DNA from: DATDOO01 sp035293245 | GTDB taxonomy: Bacteria > Pseudomonadota > Gammaproteobacteria > Methylococcales > Methylococcaceae | DNA: 22,377 nt | Assembly: GCA_035293245.1 (NCBI GenBank) | Contig: DATDOO010000236.1 | Location: forward strand, 1 to 22,377 | Direction of reading: 5' to 3' | Part shown: positions 1 through 6,486 of the stretch, one piece after another | How the letters are laid out: every line of letters starts with the position of its first letter | Numbering within the stretch: position 1 is the first letter of the stretch | Program-made: the position numbers and the translations under genes | Notes under the pieces: model-generated | What the model was told of the DNA's origin: nothing | What the model saw: the letters and a program-made list of their open reading frames with translations, nothing else | Database searches by the model: none

Positions 1-39
1 CTGGCGAGCGAAATCGTGCGCCGCAATGAACAAAGATAA
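1..39 (+). CDS. parA: ParA chromosome-partitioning ATPase, C-terminal end only (partial)
   Basis: Frame 1 from the first base reads LASEIVRRNEQR and stops at TAA (37-39). Only twelve residues are visible, so there is no motif to test. The call rests on position: a short basic tail ending just before parB, as in the usual parA-parB order where ParA is the Walker-type ATPase that moves ParB-bound origins. The rest of the gene lies left of the window. Another gene upstream of parB cannot be excluded. Confidence 0.6.
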   Translation: MASEIVRRNEQR

Positions 40-61
40 GCCAACTCAAGGGGGCAAGGTC

Positions 62-907
62 GTGAAGAGTCGTTTGGGACGCGGGCTGGATGCTTTGCTC
101 GGGGGATTGGAGGAGGAAACGCCCTCCCTGCCGTACCGCAGCGTGCCCATCGGCGCATTGCAGGCGGGCAAATTCCAGCCGCGCAAGGACATGGACCCGG
201 TGCGCCTCAAGGAACTGGCGGATTCCATCCGCGCCCAGGGCTTGCTGCAACCGGTGGTGGCGCGCTCCCTGCCGGGCCAGAAATACGAAATCATCGCCGG
301 CGAGCGCCGCTGGCGCGCTGCGCAGCAGGCCGGGTTGACGGAAATTCCCGTCGTCCTGCGCGAGATCGGCGATCACCTCGCCCTGGCGCTGGCGCTGATC
401 GAAAACATCCAGCGCGAGGATCTGAACCCGCTGGAAGAGGCGGAAGCCCTGCAGCGGCTGATCGACGAATTCGGCCTCACCCACCAGCAGGCGGCGGAGG
501 CGGTGGGCCGCTCCCGCGTCGCCGTGTCCAACTTGCTGCGCCTCAACGACCTGCACCCGGACGTGAAGCGTCTCCTGGCCACCGGTGCCATCGACATGGG
601 CCATGCCCGCGCCTTGCTGGGACTGGAAAACCGCCAGCAGGCGGAAACCGCCAAGCGCGTGGTGGAAAAGCAACTGACCGTCCGCGCCACGGAAGAACTG
701 GTGCGCAGCCTGACCGTCCGGCAGCCGGAGAAGCCCGCCAAACCCAAGGTCGCCGACGACCCGGACGTCAAGCGCCTGCAAAACGATCTGACCGACCGCC
801 TGTGTGCGCCGGTCACTATCCGCCATAGCAAAAACGGCAGGGGCAAGCTGATCATCGATTATTCGTCCCTGGATATCCTGGAAGGCATTCTGGCGCGAAT
901 TCGGTAA
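62..907 (+). CDS. parB: Chromosome-partitioning protein ParB (Spo0J family)
   Basis: ParB is the CTP-dependent sliding clamp that loads at parS sites and acts with ParA in origin segregation. Numbering from the GTG at 62 (281 aa), the protein opens with VKSRLGRGLDALLGG, the typical ParB start. The nuclease-like fold carries GERRWRAA at about 80-87 and ENIQRED at about 114-120. A helix-turn-helix follows at about 138-160 (GLTHQQAAEAVGRSRVAVSNLL), then a C-terminal dimerisation region. I chose GTG 62 because AAGGGGG (48-54) sits 7 bases upstream. An in-frame ATG at 26 would give 293 aa, but it overlaps parA and has no ribosome site. No parS-like 16-mer was noticed, but I did not scan exhaustively. 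Confidence 0.95.
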   Translation: MKSRLGRGLDALLGGLEEETPSLPYRSVPIGALQAGKFQPRKDMDPVRLKELADSIRAQGLLQPVVARSLPGQKYEIIAGERRWRAAQQAGLTEIPVVLREIGDHLALALALIENIQREDLNPLEEAEALQRLIDEFGLTHQQAAEAVGRSRVAVSNLLRLNDLHPDVKRLLATGAIDMGHARALLGLENRQQAETAKRVVEKQLTVRATEELVRSLTVRQPEKPAKPKVADDPDVKRLQNDLTDRLCAPVTIRHSKNGRGKLIIDYSSLDILEGILARIR

Positions 908-985
908 GGGGGAACTCGCCCGCAACTCCCCAGTCTTCCCGAATATATCCCGGCGCGATCGGGCACTTTTCAGGAGGACCAAGCC

Positions 986-1864
986 ATGCAACCCGGAATC
1001 CAAAAGAAGCTCCTCGACATCCGGCGCAATGCGGAGCGCCACTGGGTCGGCAATGGCTTTCCCGTCCGGACGCTGTTTTCCTATTCCAATACGGGGGCGA
1101 TTCTCAGCCCGTTCCTGCTGCTCGATTACGCCGGCCCGAAGGAATTCCCACCCACCAGCGAGCGTCTCGGCGTCGGCGAGCATCCGCACCGCGGCTTCGA
1201 GACGGTGACCATCGTTTACTCGGGCAGCTTCGAGCACCGCGACTCCGGTGGCGGTGGCGGCCGCATCGGTCCAGGGGATGTGCAGTGGATGACCGCGGCC
1301 TCCGGCGTGGTCCACGAAGAGTTTCACGGCCGCGATTTCGCGCAACGCGGCGGCCTGCTGGAAGCGGTGCAACTGTGGGTGAACCTTCCCGCCAAGGACA
1401 AGATGGCGCCGCCGCGTTATCAAAGCCTATCGAACAGCCAAATTCCCGCCGTCGGCCTTCCGGAAGGCCAGGGAGTCGTGCGGGTCATTGCCGGCGAATG
1501 TGCCGGAGCAAAGGGGCCGGCCCAGACCTTCACGCCCATCCACGTGTGGGATCTGCGCTTGGCGAGCGATGAGCGGATCGAACTTGCGGTGCCCGACGGC
1601 TACACGACGGCGCTGGTCGTTTTGAGAGGCGCAGCTCGGGTGAATGGCGCCGATGTTCTTGAAGCCGCTGAGGTGGGTGTGTTCGACCGCGCGGGGGAAA
1701 GCATAGGCCTCGATCTGGCGAAGGGCGCTACCGCCTTGCTCCTCAGCGGCGAACCGATCGACGAACCCATCGTGGGCAGCGGGCCGTTCGTCATGAACAC
1801 CGCCGAGGAAATTCGCCAGGCGATGGCGGATTACCAAAGCGGCAAAATGGGACGCTTGCCGTAA
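986..1864 (+). CDS. Pirin family protein (bicupin)
   Basis: This 292-aa protein is a pirin-type bicupin. Pirins are iron- or metal-binding proteins; some have quercetinase activity, and in bacteria the physiological role is mostly unclear. The N-terminal cupin shows EHPHRGFETVTIVYSG (about 65-80) and GDVQWMTAASGVVHEE (about 97-112), which supplies the usual ligands His66, His68, His110 and Glu112, so metal binding looks intact. The C-terminal half, with DLRLASDERIELAVPDG, is the second, degenerate cupin. No signal peptide, so cytoplasmic. AGGAGG at 972-977 precedes the ATG at normal spacing. It lies 78 bases after parB in the same direction and could be read through from it. Substrate cannot be told from sequence. 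Confidence 0.9.
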   Translation: MQPGIQKKLLDIRRNAERHWVGNGFPVRTLFSYSNTGAILSPFLLLDYAGPKEFPPTSERLGVGEHPHRGFETVTIVYSGSFEHRDSGGGGGRIGPGDVQWMTAASGVVHEEFHGRDFAQRGGLLEAVQLWVNLPAKDKMAPPRYQSLSNSQIPAVGLPEGQGVVRVIAGECAGAKGPAQTFTPIHVWDLRLASDERIELAVPDGYTTALVVLRGAARVNGADVLEAAEVGVFDRAGESIGLDLAKGATALLLSGEPIDEPIVGSGPFVMNTAEEIRQAMADYQSGKMGRLP

Positions 1865-1887
1865 CGTGAAAGTCGCAGCAACTTTGC

Positions 1888-2000
1888 TCACCTTCTCCCC
1901 CTGGGACAATGCCGTTCGGTTAACGACTTTGGGTTCCCTCTCCCTCCGGGAGAGGGGCTTAACTGAACGGCATGGCCCCCTGGGAGAGGGCCGGGGTGAG
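1888..2000. repeat. Nested palindromic repeat with CCCTCTCCC/GGGAGAGGG core
   Basis: Three nested inverted repeats share one centre. The core is CCCTCTCCC (1936-1944) and GGGAGAGGG (1948-1956), a perfect 9-bp stem with a 3-base loop. Around it ATGCCGTTCGGTTAA (1909-1923) pairs with TTAACTGAACGGCAT (1959-1973) with one mismatch. Outside these, CTCACCTTCTCCC at 1888-1900 faces GGGAGAGGGCCGGGGTGAG at 1982-2000. Similar CCCTCTCCC/GGGAGAGGG intergenic repeats are common in GC-rich proteobacteria. There is no T-tract, so I do not call it a standard terminator, though it lies just after the pirin gene. Confidence 0.8.
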
Positions 2001-2004
2001 GGAA

Positions 2005-2060
2005 ACGGTCATGGCGAATTGCTGCTTTCATCATCAAGGGCGGCGAGTCGCCATGACCGT
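2005..2060. repeat. 13-bp perfect inverted repeat ACGGTCATGGCGA / TCGCCATGACCGT
   Basis: Arms at 2005-2017 and 2048-2060 are perfectly complementary and enclose a 30-base spacer. It abuts the nested repeat to its left and lies 28 bases from the 3' end of the minus-strand MarR gene. It could be a bidirectional transcription barrier or part of the same mobile or repetitive unit. The core CGGTCATGGCG recurs in the hairpin at 14978-15009. Confidence 0.75.
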
Positions 2061-2088
2061 TAGTCCCGCCGCGCCAGGGTGTGCCGCG

Positions 2089-2661
2089 TTACGGCGGATT
2101 GTCGTGCTCGCGGCAGATATGCCGGGCATCTTCCGCCGACAGCAGTTCCCCCGTCAGGTTGCAGCGCGCATGCTGCCGATCCTCGGCCAGCAGGATATGG
2201 TGCCGGCACGTCCCGCAAACGCCGAAACTGCGCATGCGGTTGGCCTTTTGCATCGCCTGCAGAACCTCGCGCAAGGATTGACTCAGTTGCTGTAAGGACT
2301 CGGCCGACAGCAGGCGGATTCCTTGTTTCAGGCTTTCCGGCGGCAACGCCGTCGCCACCAGATCCCTGCCCGTGGCGCTCAAATGGAGATGCACCACACG
2401 GCGGTCTTTCGTGTCCTGGATTTTTTCCAGATAACCCCGCGTTTCCAGTACCCGCAAGGTCTGCGATACCGTGCCTTTGGTCAGCCCCAGATATTCCGCC
2501 ACCGCGGCGGGTGTGTTGCTGTAACGGTTGCAAATCGCAAGATAGTGCAGAACTTCCAGTTGGACCGGGATCAGCCCCCCGCCCGATTCGGCGCGGCGGG
2601 CGTCGGCGCGCAGCAGATTGGTAATGCGCTCCAGATAACTGTAAACAAGTTCTGTGGTCAT
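2089..2661 (-). CDS. MarR family transcriptional regulator with C-terminal cysteine cluster
   Basis: This 190-aa protein has a MarR winged helix: recognition helix TKGTVSQTLRVLETRG (61-76) and wing DTKDRRVVHLHLSATG (83-98). MarR proteins are dimeric DNA-binding repressors or activators that respond to ligands or oxidation. Unusually, about 45 residues follow the normal end: C149-GT-C152-RHH, then C167 and C183 in ICREH. The four cysteines plus nearby histidines look like a zinc- or iron-sulfur-binding knuckle. ATG 2661 has no good ribosome site, but no better start is visible. It is transcribed away from the secreted protein gene at 2984-3337, separated by a terminator. Its target genes cannot be named; its own promoter region (2662-2820) is the natural first candidate. 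Confidence 0.85.
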   Translation of the reverse strand: MTTELVYSYLERITNLLRADARRAESGGGLIPVQLEVLHYLAICNRYSNTPAAVAEYLGLTKGTVSQTLRVLETRGYLEKIQDTKDRRVVHLHLSATGRDLVATALPPESLKQGIRLLSAESLQQLSQSLREVLQAMQKANRMRSFGVCGTCRHHILLAEDRQHARCNLTGELLSAEDARHICREHDNPP

Positions 2662-2820
2662 TTTTTCATGCTAAGGCCACGCTTTCGCCTTGGCAAGAGA
2701 ATTGCCACGGATCGCCAGTGGGCGGCCGGACTCGCGCAGCCCCGGCTTGCCTTGCCCGACGGTCTGGACCGTAACATCGTGAAGCGATGCCAACAAGCGT
2801 GCCCTGATCGGTCCAGCGGC

Positions 2821-2846
2821 AAAAAAAGGGCTGCCTGAGGCAGCCC
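2821..2846 (-). terminator. Rho-independent terminator, minus strand
   Basis: On the minus strand GGGCTGCC-TCA-GGCAGCCC is a perfect 8-bp stem followed by seven T. It would end transcripts coming from the secreted-protein gene (ends at 2984), leaving a 3' untranslated region of about 140 bases, and insulates the MarR gene. On the plus strand no T-run follows the stem. Confidence 0.88.
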
Positions 2847-2923
2847 AAATTGAGGAAGACCACATGATCGAATAGCACTTTCAGGTGATTTGTCGCGGCC
2901 CATTCATGATTTGCTGCGCCAGA

Positions 2924-2956
2924 AAATGAATATCGGTAACCGTTATCCATTCATTT
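2924..2956. repeat. AT-rich inverted repeat AAATGAAT / ATTCATTT
   Basis: Arms 2924-2931 and 2949-2956 are perfectly complementary; the loop contains CGGTAACCG (2934-2942), itself a palindrome. It lies in the 3' untranslated region of the minus-strand secreted-protein gene. It may be an mRNA-stabilising hairpin or a protein-binding site. Confidence 0.55.
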
Positions 2957-2983
2957 ATAAACGGTCTGAAATGTACGATAACT

Positions 2984-3337
2984 TCAATCCGAATTTAAAA
3001 ACTGAAATATTCCCATTCCGGTAGAGCCCGGTTTCAATCGCTTACATTCCAAGCTGATATCTTCGATCTGGCATTGAGTTTTTCCGCCTTCGCAAGGAGT
3101 GCAACTCAATTTGCCTTCGGTTTTGATCTTCTCCACATGCCAGCCGTAACCTTTGGCGTGGCAGGCTTCGCCGGTATCGATTTTCACCCGATCGAACGCG
3201 TACTTTTCGGCGGCGTCGGGAGCAACGCAATGCGATGCCTTGGTCGCAGTTTTGGCATCTTCATGGACATATTGCGTGGCACCGGCTGAGTTGCAGGTAA
3301 GAAATAACAGGACACAGGTAATCGAACTAACTCGCAT
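2984..3337 (-). CDS. Small secreted cysteine-rich protein of unknown function
   Basis: I recognise no family. From ATG 3337 the protein is 117 aa and opens with a clear Sec signal peptide (MRVSSITCVLLFLTCNSAGA, cleavage probably before TQYVHEDAK). The mature part of about 97 aa is polar and holds six cysteines: SHC, EAC, LSC-TP-C, TQC and LEC. Their even number suggests three disulfides in the periplasm. AGAGGGGGT lies 5 bases before ATG 3337, whereas the longer frame starting at 3418 would bury the signal peptide, so I prefer the shorter form. It is single and is followed by the terminator at 2821-2846. Function unknown. Confidence 0.7.
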   Translation of the reverse strand: MRVSSITCVLLFLTCNSAGATQYVHEDAKTATKASHCVAPDAAEKYAFDRVKIDTGEACHAKGYGWHVEKIKTEGKLSCTPCEGGKTQCQIEDISLECKRLKPGSTGMGIFQFLNSD

Positions 3338-3756
3338 CGCTGACCCCCTCTTTATTTTCGGGTATTGGATTTGCAATACGGCCTTCCGTGGCCCTGAACG
3401 GGTAAACCGCCTCGTCAATGAGATCGAGTCAGCCGAAACGGCAATACCCGGCGTTAGGCGTTATAGTTTCGGCTCGATAGTTTCGAGTCTAAATCTAAAT
3501 GCCGAGGCAAGTCAAGAAAAAAAGTTGTCGTGGGCGGCGCTTACGCCAAAAACAAGACGCGCTCAGACAGGCCGCCAAAGGGCGGCTGGAGTTTTAGCGA
3601 TCGGGATGGATTCCGGCGACGGGTATTGCCTATGCCGTCGAACTGTTCCGCCAGCGTGCCGGGGGCGAGCACGGCGTCGAGCATTTCCGGTCGGCCACGG
3701 CGTCGCCGTGCTGAGGATTCGCTGTTTCGAGCGAATTTGTCCCCGGCGGCACGCGT
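3338..3756. other. Gene-free stretch with inverted repeats and possible gene remnant
   Basis: No intact gene supported. GCCGAAAC (3432-3439) pairs with GTTTCGGC (3466-3473), extended by ATCGAG/CTCGAT after a 3-base bulge. GGCAATACCCG (3440-3450) is the perfect inverse of CGGGTATTGCC (3620-3630), and CGGGTATTG recurs at 3359-3367. GCCGCC-AAAG-GGCGGC (3571-3586) is a 6-bp hairpin without a good T-run. On the minus strand roughly 3538-3690 reads PEMLDAVLAPGTLAEQFDGIGNTRRRNPSRS and on to a stop; it has gene-like composition but no start, so it may be the tail of a decayed gene. The promoter of the secreted-protein gene should lie just right of 3337. Confidence 0.5.
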
Positions 3757-4716
3757 TTACTTTCGGGACCAGCGATAGATGGTGAGGTAGGCGTTTTCGG
3801 ACTGGTAAACCGGCCCCAACTCCGCCAAGGGCTGGGTCAGACTCGCGGTGAACGGCAATAGGCGCGTGAGGAGAAGTCCATTGCCCTGCGCGTCGTCCAC
3901 GCGCCAGGCGCGCACGTCGCCGCCGGGCAGGGGCTGGACGAGATAGTTGCCCTCGCCTTGGTCCTGTGCCCAGCGTTTCACCTGGGCGATCAGGCCGTGA
4001 AAGTTGCCTCCGCCGGGAAAGACCCGGGTTTCCAGGGGCAGGGGAACGCCGGCCAGAGCCTCCATTTCATTGAGGCGGGCCAGATCGTCCGTCGTGACCA
4101 GAAAGTAGATGTCGCGGGCCTGGGGCAGCCGCTGGCCCATTTCCCGGAGCGCTGCCTCCGCGTCCATGGCCAGCCAGTGCGCCAGCTCGGCCAACGGCTG
4201 GGGATCGGCGGCGAAATCACCGGCCGCATCCCGCCAGAACGCCCTTGGTCCGGCGTCGGGAAATGCACCGGCCACGGGTGACGCCGCCCAGGCTTCCCGG
4301 CCGGCCAGGAAGTGAATCCGTTGGCCGTTGTCCCACCAGGCGAGGAACAGCGCATTCTCCGCCGTATGCTCGCGAATGGCTTTCGCCGCTGCGGTCCAGG
4401 CAGCGTCAGGCCCTTTGCCCAGCGCCTCGGGCCTTGGAAGCAGAACGCGGCGGACTTTTCCGCCGCTGTCGCGGTATTCGGCGGCTTCCAGTGTCAACTC
4501 GCCGCCGCCGTGGCGGACGGCGTAGCGCAGCAGCTTGTCCGCTTTAAAAAAACTTTCCAGTTGGGGAAAAGCCGCGTCGCCCGGCTTTAGCTCCCCCTGT
4601 CGTTCGTACTGAAACGACGGGACAAACCAGCGGACGGGAAGGCCAAAAACAAGAATCGTGCTGCCCGCGAGGAGCAGCACGATTCCCAGCGCCCGGTACA
4701 ACCGGTTTCGTTCCAT
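3757..4716 (-). CDS. haoB: Hydroxylamine oxidation accessory protein HaoB
   Basis: This 319-aa protein begins 17 bases after haoA on the same strand and matches the size and layout of HaoB, the protein encoded after haoA in ammonia oxidisers and in several methanotrophs. It has one N-terminal membrane segment (about 9-27, ALGIVLLLAGSTILVFGLP), then a large domain expected in the periplasm. No cysteines for heme binding are present. It carries motifs such as FLAWWDNGQRIHFLAGREAWAA (about 123-144) and DIYFLVTTDDLARLNEM (about 202-218). Its exact role is not settled; a part in maturation or membrane association of hydroxylamine oxidoreductase is often assumed. Identification rests mainly on adjacency and overall shape, so it should be checked against the HaoB family model. 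No terminator is obvious downstream. Confidence 0.8.
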   Translation of the reverse strand: MERNRLYRALGIVLLLAGSTILVFGLPVRWFVPSFQYERQGELKPGDAAFPQLESFFKADKLLRYAVRHGGGELTLEAAEYRDSGGKVRRVLLPRPEALGKGPDAAWTAAAKAIREHTAENALFLAWWDNGQRIHFLAGREAWAASPVAGAFPDAGPRAFWRDAAGDFAADPQPLAELAHWLAMDAEAALREMGQRLPQARDIYFLVTTDDLARLNEMEALAGVPLPLETRVFPGGGNFHGLIAQVKRWAQDQGEGNYLVQPLPGGDVRAWRVDDAQGNGLLLTRLLPFTASLTQPLAELGPVYQSENAYLTIYRWSRK

Positions 4717-4733
4717 GCGCTCAGGACGCAGTT

Positions 4734-6311
4734 TTACCGTCTGCGGCGGCGAACGAGCACGAATCCGACGCCCGCCAGTGCCGTGCCCAGCGCATAACGG
4801 GCGAAGCTCTCGCCGTTCCCGGACACTTTTTGGCCGGCCTTGTCGCGCAGTTCGGTGTCGGCGTCCATGATGTCCGCGTAATCCCGCATCAGCGGCGACC
4901 AGCCCTCCGTGTAGGTGAAGCCGCCCGGATTGCTGTGGAACAGGCCTTTGTAAAGCTTGATGAGGTCATGCTCCCACATGTCGGCATAAACGCGCTCGAC
5001 GTGGCTGGGGTTGTTGCCCTTGGCCCAGAACAACTGGAAAAAGCCGCCGGCGGCGTCCTTTTCCGGCTTGGGCGGTTCGGGGCGGTTGCTCTTCTGGCCC
5101 CGCAAGAGGCCGTCCTTGTGCAGGGCCTCGACGATCTTTTTCGCTTCCTGCTCCACTTTCAGCCCTTCGATCGTGCCCTGGTCCGCCGCCGTCAGGTAAG
5201 CGTCGGCAAAACTTTGCGAATGGCAGTTGGCGCAGGTGCCGATCCAGTCCTCCTTGCGTTCCTGAAACCAGGGATGGTTCAGGTTGTCGGCGATGGCGGT
5301 GGTCGGGTTGAAGGCCCAGCGCACCTTGCGCACCAGGTTGTGGCTGTATTCGCCCTGGTATTCGAAGTGGCAGGCCTGGCAGGTGGGGGCGGTGTAATGG
5401 CCCTTGGTGAACGAGTCTTTTAGTTGCGCTTCGAAGTTCCAGTCCTGTTTATGGGTCTGGTAGACGGTGCCGTGCTTGGAGGTCTGGTAGTTTTCCCACT
5501 CGTTGTGGTCCACGCCGTTGTGGCAGGTGGCGCACGCTTCCGGCTGGCGCGCCTCGGCTACGGAGAAGCTGTGGCGCGTGTGGCAGCCGTCGCACTTGTT
5601 CTGCTGGTAGTGGCACATGTCGCAGCCCTGGGCGATTTCCCGCTCGGCCATGCCGGCCCAGATGCCGTTTTCCACATTGGCTTCCCAGTCCACGGCGTGG
5701 GATGGATGGCCTTTGCCCCACTGCTTCTGCGGCCACTCCTGGTTCTTTTCCGATTCGGCGTCGGCGAACTCCCGCGTGTGGCAGGTTCCGCAGGCGGCGC
5801 GGTCGGGCATGACCAGATTCTTGCCGTGATCGACGGACTGGGCTCCCACGCCGCCGTGGCAATCGATGCAGCCCACTTCCTTGAGCGGCTCGCCTTCTTT
5901 CAACAAGCCCTGCTTGACCAGTTGCCGTTCCACTTCCGCCAGCTTCTCTTTCTTGTAGAAACGGGCGTCGGCGCCGTTGCTCAGATTGCGAATCCGGTCC
6001 AGATGGGCGTGCACGCTGTTCGCCCAGGCGTGATAGGCGCCCGGGGTCAGCTTCTCGTGGCAGGCGACACAGTTCTCGCGCGTCTGCTCGCCCTGCACCG
6101 TCTGGGGCGGTTTGTAAAAGTCGCGCGGATTCCAGTATTTCTGGATGGGGATGGGTTCCCAGTATTGGGCGTGGGAGCCTTTGCCGGGATGGTCTTTTGC
6201 GTATTGCGCCTTGAGGTCGGCGTAATCGGGCGTCGGGCTGGCGGCCTGCGCCGGGCCGAACGGCAACAGCGCGACCAGCAGGCCGTAGAGGGCGAGACGG
6301 ATGGCGTGCAT
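4734..6311 (-). CDS. haoA: Hydroxylamine oxidoreductase (octaheme cytochrome c)
   Basis: The enzyme oxidises hydroxylamine in the periplasm (to NO or nitrite) and delivers electrons to c-type cytochromes; in methanotrophs it detoxifies hydroxylamine made by methane monooxygenase from ammonia. The 525-aa precursor has a signal peptide (1-23, ending AQA). It has exactly eight CxxCH heme sites, at 81, 148, 174, 230, 240, 260, 311 and 360. Asp268-His269 in NGVDHNEWE fit the known active-site pair. Tyr467 in NPGGFTYTEGW fits the tyrosine that crosslinks the P460 heme in true hydroxylamine-oxidising forms. The C-terminus (506-525) is hydrophobic and ends in five arginines, suggesting a membrane anchor. 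AGGAGG just before ATG 6311 fixes the start; a longer frame to 6584 is not needed. haoB follows. Confidence 0.96.
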   Translation of the reverse strand: MHAIRLALYGLLVALLPFGPAQAASPTPDYADLKAQYAKDHPGKGSHAQYWEPIPIQKYWNPRDFYKPPQTVQGEQTRENCVACHEKLTPGAYHAWANSVHAHLDRIRNLSNGADARFYKKEKLAEVERQLVKQGLLKEGEPLKEVGCIDCHGGVGAQSVDHGKNLVMPDRAACGTCHTREFADAESEKNQEWPQKQWGKGHPSHAVDWEANVENGIWAGMAEREIAQGCDMCHYQQNKCDGCHTRHSFSVAEARQPEACATCHNGVDHNEWENYQTSKHGTVYQTHKQDWNFEAQLKDSFTKGHYTAPTCQACHFEYQGEYSHNLVRKVRWAFNPTTAIADNLNHPWFQERKEDWIGTCANCHSQSFADAYLTAADQGTIEGLKVEQEAKKIVEALHKDGLLRGQKSNRPEPPKPEKDAAGGFFQLFWAKGNNPSHVERVYADMWEHDLIKLYKGLFHSNPGGFTYTEGWSPLMRDYADIMDADTELRDKAGQKVSGNGESFARYALGTALAGVGFVLVRRRRR

Positions 6312-6364
6312 GATTCCTCCTCCTGCGCGGGTGTTGGGATATTTTAGGGCCGCGCGGCAGCCGG

Positions 6365-6370
6365 ATTCTA
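6365..6370 (-). promoter_or_regulatory. Possible extended -10 box for haoA
   Basis: The minus strand reads TGT-TAGAAT, an extended -10 (TGn plus TATAAT-like) about 54 bases before the haoA start. No good -35 is found 17 bases upstream. Any ammonia- or hydroxylamine-responsive control site should lie in the 175-base gap 6312-6486. Confidence 0.35.
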
Positions 6371-6412
6371 ACACCGACAACGCATAAAGTATCGTGGCGA
6401 AACCATGCGCTT

Positions 6413-6459
6413 GTTGTTGTATTGAAAACGAGCAGCCCGGATAATCGGAAAACAACAAC
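6413..6459 (+). promoter_or_regulatory. Possible promoter for the FHA-ABC operon, flanked by an inverted repeat
   Basis: TTGTAT (6417-6422), a 17-base spacer and GATAAT (6440-6445) resemble a sigma-70 promoter about 40 bases before the start codon. GTTGTTGT (6413-6420) and ACAACAAC (6452-6459) are perfect inverse arms bracketing the promoter, which is what an operator looks like. It faces away from haoA. Confidence 0.4.
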
Positions 6460-6486
6460 CATTGGAATGGACGGCATTTTCCTGCG

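Larger units (their letters stand above)
2662..2983. other. Gene-free stretch between the MarR gene and a secreted-protein gene
   Basis: No convincing gene in 322 bases. The left part (2662-2820) must hold the MarR promoter; it contains GGTCTGGACC (2761-2770), a 10-bp perfect palindrome that could be an operator. The right part holds a minus-strand terminator (2821-2846) and an AT-rich inverted repeat (2924-2956), listed separately. The short reading frames here lack ribosome sites and family resemblance. Confidence 0.6.

Noticed and set aside
1866..2624. Plus-strand frames across the palindromes and opposite the MarR gene
   Set aside because: Arg/Pro-rich shadow frames without ribosome sites; the MarR domain on the minus strand explains the coding signal.
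2659..2669. A three-codon minus-strand ATG AAA AAA TGA overlapping the MarR start
   Set aside because: It could be a coupling leader, but it has no ribosome site, and so short a frame next to an A-run is expected by chance.
3571..3586. GCCGCC-AAAG-GGCGGC as a terminator for haoB
   Set aside because: The stem is only 6 bp and no T-run follows on the minus strand; the nearby T's are on the plus strand, where no gene ends.
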